From UMGS172 sp045647525 (GTDB lineage Bacteria > Bacillota > Clostridia > Oscillospirales > Acutalibacteraceae): a stretch of 12,633 nucleotides of DNA. The stretch lies in the NCBI GenBank assembly GCA_045647525.1, contig JAZRMK010000062.1, positions 1-12,633 on the forward strand, written 5' to 3'. Both the position numbers and the translations under genes were made by a program. The notes under the pieces are model-generated. The model was not told the origin of the DNA. It did not search any database and saw only the letters and a program-made list of their open reading frames with translations. This document shows positions 1 to 7,333 of the stretch, one piece after another (the stretch's first letter is position 1; every line of letters begins with the position of its first letter).

Positions 1-1
1 A

Positions 2-706
2 GGCAAGGGAACGAACTTGTTAGTGTCGGACGAAGGGCTTCGCGGTGTGGTGCTTTTTATTGCCGATGAAACCATTACAGTAGACGGAAACAGGGTCACC
101 TGTGCGGCAGGCGTTAAGTTGACCAAGCTTTGTCTTGAAGCCAAAAACCATTCCTTGTCTGGATTGGAATTTGCCTGCGGCATTCCAGGTACTGTGGGCG
201 GTGCGGTTTATATGAACGCAGGTGCCTATGGCGGTGAAGTAAAGGATGTTATTGTTAGCTGTACTTCTCTGACCCGCGACGGAAGATTGATAACAAGAAC
301 CGCAGAGGAACTGAATTTGGGTTATAGAACAAGTGTGTTTAAATCCAATGATGAGATAATTTTGTCGGCCACATTTGAACTTAAATCGGGCGATAAGGAA
401 GAAATCCGAGGCGCGATGGAAGAACTTTTGGCAAAAAGGAAGGCAAAGCAGCCTGTTGAATTTCCCAGTGCAGGCAGCACTTTCAAACGTCCGGACGGGT
501 ATTTTGCCGCTGCTTTGATTGAGGAATGCGGATTAAAAGGCGTTTCGGTGGGCAGTGCCGAGGTAAGTGTCAAACACTCGGGATTTGTTATAAATAAGGG
601 CGGCGCAACCTGTAACGATGTGTTACAGTTGATTGAACTTATTAAGGAAACTGTTTTGCGCGAAAAGAATGTGGAATTGGAAACAGAAGTTATTTATTTA
701 AGGTAG
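2..706 (+). CDS. murB: UDP-N-acetylenolpyruvoylglucosamine reductase MurB (5' truncated)
   Basis: MurB is the cytoplasmic FAD enzyme that uses NADPH to reduce the enolpyruvyl group of UDP-GlcNAc-enolpyruvate to UDP-MurNAc, the second committed step of peptidoglycan precursor synthesis. The frame is open from the left edge, and the first visible residues (GKGTNLLVSDEG) are the end of the FAD-binding motif. The true start therefore lies upstream, and the TTG at 17 is internal. Bases about 179-238 encode the FAD-binding stretch GIPGTVGGAVYMNAGAYGGE. LGYRTSVFK follows around base 320. SAGSTFK carries the expected proton-donor Ser (codon 476-478), and the C-terminal ELETEV carries the expected catalytic Glu. 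About 235 of the usual roughly 300 residues are present. The stop overlaps the ribosome binding site of rapZ, 8 bases before its ATG, so the two are very probably co-transcribed. Confidence 0.96.
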   Translation, partial: GKGTNLLVSDEGLRGVVLFIADETITVDGNRVTCAAGVKLTKLCLEAKNHSLSGLEFACGIPGTVGGAVYMNAGAYGGEVKDVIVSCTSLTRDGRLITRTAEELNLGYRTSVFKSNDEIILSATFELKSGDKEEIRGAMEELLAKRKAKQPVEFPSAGSTFKRPDGYFAAALIEECGLKGVSVGSAEVSVKHSGFVINKGGATCNDVLQLIELIKETVLREKNVELETEVIYLR

Positions 707-714
707 GTCTTTTT

Positions 715-1575
715 ATGGAATTGGTCATTGTTACGGGTATGTCGGGTGCCGGAAAATCGGTTGCGGCAAATGCTTTGGAGGATATAGGATTTTACTGTAT
801 CGATAATATGCCCCCCGCACTTATAGGCCCTGTTGCAGAACTTTCGGTCAGAGGACATTCTGACTTAGGTAAGGTTGCCATCGTGACTGATATAAGAGGC
901 GGAAAAATGTTCAATGAACTTGTACCCGTCCTTAAAAATCTGCGTAATAACGGCTTTGACTATAAAATTTTGTTTTTAGAGGCTTCCAACGAAAAAATTG
1001 TAACAAGATATAAAGAAACAAGAAGAAGTCATCCCATGGCTCGCTATTCTAAACTTAGCGTTGCGGAGCAGGTGCAAAAAGAACGGGAAATGTTGAAGCC
1101 CTTAAAGGATATGGCGGATTATATTATCGATACTTCGATGTCGTCAACATCTATTTTGAAAGAACGCATTTCAAGCCTGTTTTTAAGCGATGTAAACGAA
1201 GGTATGCCTATTCAGTGCATTTCCTTCGGCTTTAAAAACGGTTGCGTCCCTGAGGCCGATATTGTTTTTGACGTCAGGTGCCTTAAAAATCCTTTCTATG
1301 TGCCTGATTTGAAGCATCGCACAGGGTTAGAGGAACCGGTGCGTGATTTTGTTATGAATCTGCCGGAGGCCAAGGGTCTGTCTGACAAGATTTTGTCGCT
1401 TATTGATTATACTGTTCCCCTTTATGTAAAGGAGGGCAAAAGTCAGTTGATTATAGCGGTCGGTTGCACGGGCGGAAAGCACCGTTCGGTCGTTTTTGCC
1501 GAATTGATACATAATCACCTTAAAGATATGAACTATCGTTCCTCGGTTAATCACCGAGATCTCGGGAAGGAGTAA
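715..1575 (+). CDS. rapZ: RapZ/YvcJ family RNase adapter, P-loop nucleotide-binding protein
   Basis: This is a 286-residue member of the RapZ/YvcJ family; E. coli RapZ and B. subtilis YvcJ are about the same size. The N-terminal P-loop domain shows Walker A GMSGAGKS at residues 8-15. The C-terminal domain holds GCTGGKHRS at about 250-258 and ends in an HRDLGK motif, both family hallmarks. SFGFKNG and FDVRCLKNPFY lie between. In E. coli RapZ binds sRNA GlmZ and presents it to RNase E, controlling glucosamine-6-phosphate synthase. In Firmicutes YvcJ binds and hydrolyses nucleotides, and its RNA role is not established, so the adapter function is only family-based here. The ATG at 715 is preceded by AAGGTAGG, which includes the murB stop. 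The gene lies between murB and whiA with gaps of 8 and 3 bases, consistent with an envelope/division operon. Confidence 0.95.
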   Translation: MELVIVTGMSGAGKSVAANALEDIGFYCIDNMPPALIGPVAELSVRGHSDLGKVAIVTDIRGGKMFNELVPVLKNLRNNGFDYKILFLEASNEKIVTRYKETRRSHPMARYSKLSVAEQVQKEREMLKPLKDMADYIIDTSMSSTSILKERISSLFLSDVNEGMPIQCISFGFKNGCVPEADIVFDVRCLKNPFYVPDLKHRTGLEEPVRDFVMNLPEAKGLSDKILSLIDYTVPLYVKEGKSQLIIAVGCTGGKHRSVVFAELIHNHLKDMNYRSSVNHRDLGKE

Positions 1576-1578
1576 AAA

Positions 1579-2496
1579 GTGGAAGGAAAATCGTTTTCAG
1601 CCAACCTGAAAACCGAGCTTTGCAAAACTAAACCGACCGGCTGTTGCAGGATTGCTGAATGTTATGGGCTTTTACTGTTCGGTCGGTCTTTTTGCAGTTA
1701 TGAAATTGCACTTCGTACAAGTTCAAAAAGTGTTGCCGAGTATTACGCCTCGTTAATAAAGGTGTGTTTTGACGTTCACACAGTCGTCACCGAGAACGGT
1801 GATACAAAAAAGACCTATTTGGTTTCGGTTCCGGGTGAGGCAGACCGAGTTAAGATCATAAACTACTATGATTCGGGTGAGCAGGATTGGATCATAAACC
1901 CGAAATTCTTAAAACGAACCTGTTGCCGATGGGCATTTGTGCGCGGTGCATTTCTTGCCTGCGGAAGTATAAATAATCCTGAAAAAAGTTATCATCTTGA
2001 ATTTGCAGTCAAGGACACAACGTTGAGTTTTGCTTTTGCCGCTTTTTTGGAACTTTGCGGGTACAAGCCTAAAACAGCTCAGCGACCGAGTGTTACGGCA
2101 CTTTATTATAACCAAAGTACTGATTTGGAAGAAATTTTAGGTTCTTTCGGTGCCGTTCAGGATAGTCTGGAAATTATGGAAGTCAAGGTCGTTAAGGATA
2201 TGCGAAACCGACTCAACCGACAGAATAATTTTGAAACTGCCAACATCTCAAAAACGGTTAATGCCGCGGTTTTACAAAACGAGGCGATAGACTATTTAAT
2301 AAAAGAAAACCTTATAGGAATGCTGCCCGAAGAGTTAAGAGAAGTTGCGTATCTTCGACGGGATAATCCCGATGCATCGCTTTCGAAACTTTGTGAACTG
2401 TGTAAGGGAAGTATATCGAGATCGGGAATGAATCACCGTTTGCAACGAGTTGTCGCGGCGTATATTGAAGCCAAGGAAACTAAGAAAAATAATTAA
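1579..2496 (+). CDS. whiA: DNA-binding protein WhiA
   Basis: WhiA is a Gram-positive nucleoid-associated or transcription protein: a sporulation regulator in Streptomyces, and linked to cell division and chromosome segregation in Bacillus. The 305-residue product has the expected layout. The N-terminus has the SFSANLKTEL pattern and then CCRIAECYGLL. The middle is a degenerate LAGLIDADG homing-endonuclease fold, with RGAFLACGS at about 122-130 followed by YHLEFAV. The conserved NRLNRQNNFETANISKT stretch follows, and residues 249-298 form a C-terminal helix-turn-helix (LPEELREVAYLR to MNHRLQRVVAAY). The start is GTG at 1579, with AAGGAG at 1567-1572 giving a 6-base spacing inside the end of rapZ. 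The homing-endonuclease fold in this family is non-catalytic. In many relatives yvcK lies between rapZ and whiA; here only 3 bases separate them. Confidence 0.95.
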   Translation: MEGKSFSANLKTELCKTKPTGCCRIAECYGLLLFGRSFCSYEIALRTSSKSVAEYYASLIKVCFDVHTVVTENGDTKKTYLVSVPGEADRVKIINYYDSGEQDWIINPKFLKRTCCRWAFVRGAFLACGSINNPEKSYHLEFAVKDTTLSFAFAAFLELCGYKPKTAQRPSVTALYYNQSTDLEEILGSFGAVQDSLEIMEVKVVKDMRNRLNRQNNFETANISKTVNAAVLQNEAIDYLIKENLIGMLPEELREVAYLRRDNPDASLSKLCELCKGSISRSGMNHRLQRVVAAYIEAKETKKNN

Positions 2497-2502
2497 AGGA
2501 GG
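2495..2502 (+). promoter_or_regulatory. Ribosome binding site that fixes the dnaE start
   Basis: AAAGGAGG lies directly on the whiA stop codon. Two in-frame GTG codons follow, at 2502 and 2511. The one at 2502 overlaps the Shine-Dalgarno core itself and cannot be served by it. The one at 2511 is 8 bases downstream of AGGAGG, an ideal distance. The dnaE start is therefore placed at 2511, which also puts the PHP-domain motif HLHTH at the usual extreme N-terminus. Confidence 0.85.
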
Positions 2503-2510
2503 TGCCTTTT

Positions 2511-5500
2511 GTGATACCGTTTGTTCATCTTCATACTCATACCGAATACAGTCTTTTGGACGGTGCGTGTCGCATCAAGGCACTGATAAACTCCGCCAAA
2601 GAAAAGGGTCAGACCGCTTTGGCTATAACCGATCACGGTGTTATGTACGGCGCGGTCGAATTTTATAAAGAAGCCAAGAAAAACGGCATCAAACCCATTA
2701 TCGGTTGCGAGGTCTATGTTGCGCCGAGAAGCCGTTTTGATAAGCAAAAGGAATACGACGGTGAGTATCGTCATTTAGTCCTTTTGTGCAAAAATGCTGT
2801 CGGATACCGTAATCTGACAGAACTTGTATCAAGGGGCTTTACCGAGGGATTCTACTCAAAACCCCGTATTGACGAGGAATTGCTGGAAAAATACACCGAA
2901 GGCCTTGTAGCACTTTCTGCCTGCCTTTCGGGTGGAGTGCCGAAATGTCTTTTAAAAGGTGATTATCAAACGGCAAAAGAGGCAGCACTTCGTTATGAAA
3001 AAATGTTTGGTAAGGGTAACTATTATCTTGAATTGCAGGATCATGGTCTTCAAGACGAATTGCGAGTTAACCCGCAAATTTTAAGGATTTCAAAAGAAAC
3101 GGGGATACCTGTTGTTTGCACCAACGACGTTCATTATGTTGAAAAGTGTGATGCCGAAACACAAAAGATCCTTATCTGCATCGGCACAAACCATACGGTC
3201 AATGAGGACACGGGACTCGGCTTTGACAGTGAGGAGTTTTACCTTAAAACCGGTGACGAAATGGCAAATCTCTTTCCGACCGAGGCCTTGGAAAACACCT
3301 TGAAAATTGCCGATATGTGCAATTTTGATTTCGATTTCGGTCATACCAAACTGCCGTTTTTTGATATTGGTGACAAAGACCATTATGAGCACTTAACAGA
3401 GCTTAGCTTCAAAGGCGCTAAAAAGTATTACGGCGAAGAGTTACCCGAAGAGGTTGCCGAAAGATTGGAGTATGAATTGTCGGTAATCAATCGAATGGGA
3501 TATATCGACTATTTCCTTATTGTTGCCGATTTTGTAAACTTCGCGAAATCCAACGATATTCCTGTCGGTCCCGGCAGAGGCTCGGGTGCGGGAAGTCTTG
3601 TGGCTTACTGCATAGGAATAACGGGAATCGATCCTTTGAAATACAATCTTATTTTTGAAAGATTCCTTAATCCCGAACGTGTTTCTATGCCGGACTTTGA
3701 TATTGACTTTTGCTATGTCAGACGTCAAGAAGTCATTGACTACGTTGTTTCAAAGTACGGAAGTGACCACGTGGCGCAGATAGTTACCTTTGGAACAATG
3801 GCGGCCAGGGGTGCGATTCGTGATGTCGGTCGTGCTATGGATATTCCGTATGCCACCTGTGACAGAATTGCAAAGCTGATCCCCAGAGAATTGAAGGTCA
3901 CTATAAGTTCCAGTTTGGAACGTGTTAAAGAACTGAAAAAAGAATATGACTCCGACCCCGACATCAAGGCGATGATCGATACTGCTATTAAGGTTGAGGG
4001 AATGCCGAGGCACGCATCGACCCACGCGGCAGGTGTTGTTATAACCGATAAACCTGTTGCGGAATATGTGCCATTGGCAACCAATGACGGTTCGGTAGTG
4101 ACGCAGTATACGATGACCACTCTTGATGAGCTGGGTCTTCTTAAAATGGACTTCTTGGGGCTTAGAAACCTGACAGTAATTGACGACACCGTCAAGATGA
4201 TAAAGCAGCAGGACCCCACATTCGATATTAGTAAAATCGACCTTTCGGACAAGGCTACGATGAAGATGATGTCTAAGGGCGATACCGATGGAGTATTCCA
4301 GTTTGAGTCGGGCGGAATGAGGTCAGTGTTGCAGTCGTTCAAACCCGAAAAAATAGAGGATTTAATTGCTATTATTTCACTGTATCGACCCGGCCCTATG
4401 GATTCGATACCCAAATATATCAAGAATCGTCACAACCCTTCCAAGATAACCTATAAAACCGAGTTGTTAAGACCGATTTTAGAGGTAACTTACGGCTGCG
4501 TTGTCTATCAGGAACAGGTAATGCAGATATTCCGTTCGCTTGCGGGCTATTCTTTGGGTCGTGCCGATATCGTGCGACGTGCTATGTCCAAAAAGAAGCA
4601 TGACGTTATGGAAAAGGAACGCAAGGCGTTTATTTTCGGCGATAAAGCAGAGGACGGCACGGTTTTGTGTGGCGGTTGTGTAAGTAGGGGAATCGACCCA
4701 AAGGTTGCGGAAGAGATTTTTGATGAACTGACGGCGTTCAGTTCCTATGCATTCAACAAATCTCACGCAGCGGCGTATGCCTATGTTGCATATCAGACGG
4801 CGTATTTGAAATGCCATTACGAAAAGCAGTATATGTCGGCGTTGCTTACAAGTGTCCTTGACGACCAGACAAAACTTTCTAAGTACATTGCCGAATGCCA
4901 GAAAAACGGGATAAAAGTATTGCCACCCGATGTCAATAAAAGTGATAAAGGTTTTACAGCAACAGAAGAAGGCATTCGTTTTGGTCTTCTGGCTGTTCGC
5001 AATATCGGTGTCGGTCTGGTCGAAAAATTGATAGCCGAACGCCAAAACGGTGAATATCTGTCGATCTACGATTTCTGCACACGCCTTTTCGGACTTGATC
5101 TGAATCGAAGAGCTGCCGAAAGTCTTATCAAATGCGGTGCTTTCGATTGCTTCGGCAACACACGTCGTCAGTTGTTGCAGGGAATAGAACCTTTGCTCAG
5201 AGCTGTTGAAAGTGTTAAAAGGTACTCTTCGGGTGGACAAATGGGACTTTTTGACACCGCAGAAGAAACGGTTGTCGATATAGGCTATACCTTGCCTGAA
5301 ATGGAGGAAATGCCGCAGTTCGAATTGTTGCAGGGCGAAAAGGAAGTCACGGGAATGTATATTTCGGGACATCCTTTGTACGAATATTCTGCTGCAATGA
5401 GTGAGAAAGGTTTGGTCAAAACCTTTGATCTGCTTGACTCGGAGACCAACATAAAACTTGACGGAAAGTATGTTTCGTTGGTGGTTATGGTGTCCAAATT

Positions 5501-5969
5501 GCGCAGAAAACAGACCAAATCTAACGAAACTATGGTGTTTTTAGAGGTCGAGGATATGTACGGAACACTTAATATCCTCGTCTTCCCAAAACTTTATGCG
5601 GAGTACCAGTCGTTGATGGCCGTGGGTAATGTCATAAAGGTTACCGGCAGAGTTTCGGTAAAGGAATCCGGTGAGGCGGACATTGTCTGCTCGAAACTTG
5701 AAAAAGTTGAGAAGGGACAAGCAAACGAGCATAAAGCTAACGTTAAAAGAGGACTTTATCTGCGTGTGTCTTCCATTGAATCATCTGAGTATAGACAAGC
5801 CAGATGCTGTATGGATAAATTTGCAGGAAATGTGCCGGTCATTGTTAAAGCAATAGATATCGGCAAGGCGTTAAAGTCACCCCAAAACAAATGGATTTCA
5901 TATAATAAAGAACTTTTAAGTGAATTAGAGTCGATTTTGGGTAAAGATAATGTAAAGTATGTCGACTAA
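2511..5969 (+). CDS. dnaE: DNA polymerase III subunit alpha, DnaE type
   Basis: This is a replicative C-family polymerase of 1152 residues, the usual DnaE length. An N-terminal PHP domain begins HLHTHTEYSLLDG (residues 6-18) and keeps the putative metal ligands: H8, H10, D41/H42 in ITDHG, E67 in GCEVYV, H178 in QDHG, and D206 and H208 in NDVHYV. The palm has GPGRGSGAGS, then PDFDIDF at 394-400 and MDFLGLRNLT with Asp547, together supplying the three catalytic aspartates. The finger and thumb region (ISLYRPGPMDSIP, CVVYQEQVMQI, FNKSHAAAYAYVAYQTAYLK) is intact. QMGLF at 910-914 fits the beta-clamp-binding pentapeptide, and an OB-fold follows (about 985-1060). Firmicutes usually also carry PolC, so this is likely the partner polymerase extending RNA primers; PolC is not in the window. 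The gene follows whiA by 14 bases and probably shares its transcript. Confidence 0.97.
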   Translation: MIPFVHLHTHTEYSLLDGACRIKALINSAKEKGQTALAITDHGVMYGAVEFYKEAKKNGIKPIIGCEVYVAPRSRFDKQKEYDGEYRHLVLLCKNAVGYRNLTELVSRGFTEGFYSKPRIDEELLEKYTEGLVALSACLSGGVPKCLLKGDYQTAKEAALRYEKMFGKGNYYLELQDHGLQDELRVNPQILRISKETGIPVVCTNDVHYVEKCDAETQKILICIGTNHTVNEDTGLGFDSEEFYLKTGDEMANLFPTEALENTLKIADMCNFDFDFGHTKLPFFDIGDKDHYEHLTELSFKGAKKYYGEELPEEVAERLEYELSVINRMGYIDYFLIVADFVNFAKSNDIPVGPGRGSGAGSLVAYCIGITGIDPLKYNLIFERFLNPERVSMPDFDIDFCYVRRQEVIDYVVSKYGSDHVAQIVTFGTMAARGAIRDVGRAMDIPYATCDRIAKLIPRELKVTISSSLERVKELKKEYDSDPDIKAMIDTAIKVEGMPRHASTHAAGVVITDKPVAEYVPLATNDGSVVTQYTMTTLDELGLLKMDFLGLRNLTVIDDTVKMIKQQDPTFDISKIDLSDKATMKMMSKGDTDGVFQFESGGMRSVLQSFKPEKIEDLIAIISLYRPGPMDSIPKYIKNRHNPSKITYKTELLRPILEVTYGCVVYQEQVMQIFRSLAGYSLGRADIVRRAMSKKKHDVMEKERKAFIFGDKAEDGTVLCGGCVSRGIDPKVAEEIFDELTAFSSYAFNKSHAAAYAYVAYQTAYLKCHYEKQYMSALLTSVLDDQTKLSKYIAECQKNGIKVLPPDVNKSDKGFTATEEGIRFGLLAVRNIGVGLVEKLIAERQNGEYLSIYDFCTRLFGLDLNRRAAESLIKCGAFDCFGNTRRQLLQGIEPLLRAVESVKRYSSGGQMGLFDTAEETVVDIGYTLPEMEEMPQFELLQGEKEVTGMYISGHPLYEYSAAMSEKGLVKTFDLLDSETNIKLDGKYVSLVVMVSKLRRKQTKSNETMVFLEVEDMYGTLNILVFPKLYAEYQSLMAVGNVIKVTGRVSVKESGEADIVCSKLEKVEKGQANEHKANVKRGLYLRVSSIESSEYRQARCCMDKFAGNVPVIVKAIDIGKALKSPQNKWISYNKELLSELESILGKDNVKYVD

Positions 5970-5993
5970 ATAACTTAAAAATCGGTCTTTTGC

Positions 5994-6022
5994 TTGACAT
6001 AACACTCAAAAAGTTATATTAT
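5994..6022 (+). promoter_or_regulatory. Sigma-A type promoter for pfkA
   Basis: A perfect -35 hexamer TTGACA (5994-5999), a 17-base spacer and a TATTAT -10 (6017-6022, five of six consensus bases) lie in the 101-base dnaE-pfkA gap. This predicts a transcript starting near 6029 with a leader of about 40 bases. No terminator hairpin separates dnaE from this promoter, so read-through from the upstream operon may add to pfkA expression. Confidence 0.8.
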
Positions 6023-6070
6023 ATTTCATAACAATTTTAAATTTTGTTCCCGGAAAGGAAATGTTATATT

Positions 6071-7042
6071 ATGGAAAAAATGAGCGCAATCGGTGTTCTT
6101 ACCAGTGGCGGTGACGCACCCGGTATGAATGCTGCCGTTCGTGCCGTTGTCAGAACAGGTATTGCAATGGGCATGAAGGTCTACGGTATCAGAAGAGGAT
6201 ACAACGGTCTTATCGAAGGCGATATTTTTGAGCTTACTCTCCGTGACGTTAGTGACGTTATTCACCGTGGCGGTACTATTCTTTATACTGCCCGCAGCCC
6301 TCAGTTTAAAACCGAGGAAGGTATGCAACTGGCTATCGATAACTGCAAAAAGTTCGGCATTCAGGGTATCGTTGTAATCGGCGGTGACGGATCTTATAGA
6401 GGCGCACGTGACCTTTCTTTAAGAGGTATTCCTTGTGTTGCCATTCCCGGAACCATTGATAACGATATCGCTTCGACCGACTATACCATCGGTTTTGATA
6501 CCGCTATGAACACGGCTATGGAAATGGTTGACCGTCTTCGTGATACCACCCAGTCCCACGAGCGTTGCAGTGTTGTTGAGGTTATGGGAAGACATGCAGG
6601 TTGGATCGCTTTGCAAGCAGGTATTGCAGTCGGTGCTACTGCGATTTTGGTTCCCGAAATCGAATATGATTTGAGGAATGTTATTGTCCCCAAGATCATT
6701 AACACTCAAAAGTCGGGCAAGAAACACTTTATTATTATCGTAGCCGAGGGTGTCGGTGACGTTGAGAAGATCGCTGCAAAGTTGGAAGCACTTACAAATA
6801 TCGAGGCAAGAGCAACCGTTTTGGGTCACGTTCAACGTGGCGGCAGACCTACGGTTCGCGATCGTCAGATGGCTTCCTGCATGGGTTACTATGCAGTCGA
6901 ACTTTTAAGCCGCGGCGTTGGCAACCGTGTTGTTTGCTACCGTTCGGGAATGCTTGTTGATACAGACATTTATGAGGCTCTTAATATGACTAAGCCTTTC
7001 GATGTTGATATGTACAATATGGCAAACGTTATTTCAATTTAA
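6071..7042 (+). CDS. pfkA: ATP-dependent 6-phosphofructokinase
   Basis: This enzyme phosphorylates fructose 6-phosphate to fructose 1,6-bisphosphate, the committed step of glycolysis, in the cytoplasm as a homotetramer. The 323-residue protein has the family motifs in order: GVLTSGGDAPGMNAAVRAV near the N-terminus (ATP-binding loop), GGDGS at 104-108, PGTIDND at 126-132 with catalytic Asp130, EVMGRHAGW in the substrate site, and HVQRGGRPTVRD near the C-terminus. Gly in GGDG and in PGTIDND, instead of the Asp and Lys typical of pyrophosphate-dependent enzymes, indicates ATP as phosphoryl donor. The ATG at 6071 is chosen because GGAAAGGAA lies about 11 bases upstream. The longer frame from TTG 6044 would add nine residues with no conserved role and swallow the ribosome binding site. 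The gene has its own promoter and terminator. Pyruvate kinase, a common downstream partner in Clostridia, is not next to it. Confidence 0.97.
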   Translation: MEKMSAIGVLTSGGDAPGMNAAVRAVVRTGIAMGMKVYGIRRGYNGLIEGDIFELTLRDVSDVIHRGGTILYTARSPQFKTEEGMQLAIDNCKKFGIQGIVVIGGDGSYRGARDLSLRGIPCVAIPGTIDNDIASTDYTIGFDTAMNTAMEMVDRLRDTTQSHERCSVVEVMGRHAGWIALQAGIAVGATAILVPEIEYDLRNVIVPKIINTQKSGKKHFIIIVAEGVGDVEKIAAKLEALTNIEARATVLGHVQRGGRPTVRDRQMASCMGYYAVELLSRGVGNRVVCYRSGMLVDTDIYEALNMTKPFDVDMYNMANVISI

Positions 7043-7046
7043 AAGA

Positions 7047-7079
7047 AAACAAGGCGGTGCGTTACGCACCGCCTTGTTT
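7047..7079 (+). terminator. Rho-independent terminator after pfkA
   Basis: A 15-base-pair perfect stem (7047-7061 with 7065-7079) closes a TTA triloop. The GC-rich core is GGCGGTGCG paired with CGCACCGCC. The stem begins with an A tract and its 3' arm ends in TTGTTT, followed by more Ts. It starts 5 bases after the pfkA stop and should end that transcript cleanly, isolating the downstream RHS gene. Confidence 0.95.
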
Positions 7080-7177
7080 GTTTACATAATAAAATACAGT
7101 TTGCTGGTATGGCGTAAAGAAAAAACAAACCAAAACGCTCGTTGTTTTATAAAAATATTAAAATTAATTGTTTGAAA

Positions 7178-7192
7178 TGATTTGGCAAATCA
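7178..7192. promoter_or_regulatory. Perfect 15-base palindrome, candidate operator
   Basis: TGATTTG and CAAATCA flank a single central G, giving seven matched pairs; after one mismatch, two further A-T pairs flank them. A one-base loop cannot form a hairpin, so a dimeric regulator site is more plausible than an RNA structure. It lies about 30-35 bases upstream of the likely -35 element of the RHS gene, a position suited to an activator. No known regulator consensus is claimed. Apart from this site, bases 7080-7220 are AT-rich and show no open frame with a ribosome binding site. Confidence 0.35.
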
Positions 7193-7220
7193 GTTACTAA
7201 AAAGCATAAATAAATAACAC

Positions 7221-7255
7221 TTTACATTGACAATCGCAAAAAAATATGTTAAAAC
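7221..7255 (+). promoter_or_regulatory. Likely sigma-A promoter of the RHS-family gene
   Basis: Two overlapping readings are possible. A perfect TTGACA at 7227-7232 with a 17-base spacer leads to TAAAAC at 7250-7255 (four of six). TTTACA at 7221-7226 with an 18-base spacer leads to TATGTT at 7245-7250. Either predicts initiation around 7256-7262, giving a leader of about 70-80 bases. The region is AT-rich and lies after a strong terminator, so a promoter here is required for the downstream gene. Confidence 0.55.
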
Positions 7256-7260
7256 GTGAC

Positions 7261-7277
7261 TGGCACCGCAGGTGCCA
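7261..7277 (+). promoter_or_regulatory. Hairpin in the 5' leader of the RHS-family gene
   Basis: TGGCACC pairs perfectly with GGTGCCA across a GCA triloop, a 7-base-pair stem standing out in AT-rich surroundings. It would lie at or very near the 5' end of the transcript. No T tract follows, so it is not a terminator. A purine-rich GAGGGAGG element (7283-7290) comes next but has no start codon at a useful distance. It could stabilise the mRNA 5' end or be part of a larger regulatory RNA. It matches no riboswitch class I recognise. Confidence 0.4.
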
Positions 7278-7333
7278 TATGTGAGGGAGGCAATACTCTA
7301 AATTAACAAATTAAAAAGGATGTGTATTGAACT

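Noticed and set aside
2502..2510. Upstream GTG at 2502 as the dnaE start
   Set aside because: It overlaps the Shine-Dalgarno core; GTG 2511 is at the right spacing and fits the family N-terminus.
3740..4423. 227-codon open frame on the minus strand
   Set aside because: It is antisense to the catalytic core of dnaE and has no ribosome binding site or family similarity; a coding shadow.
4479..5372. 297-codon open frame on the minus strand
   Set aside because: It lies wholly antisense within dnaE, is Cys/His/Phe-rich without any recognisable domain, and the sense frame carries the unmistakable polymerase sequence.
6044..6070. TTG at 6044 as the pfkA start
   Set aside because: It would place the ribosome binding site inside the gene and add nine residues not typical of PfkA; ATG 6071 fits better.
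7132..7148. AAAAC / GTTTT inverted repeat in the intergenic region
   Set aside because: Arms of only five AT-rich bases are expected by chance in this composition.
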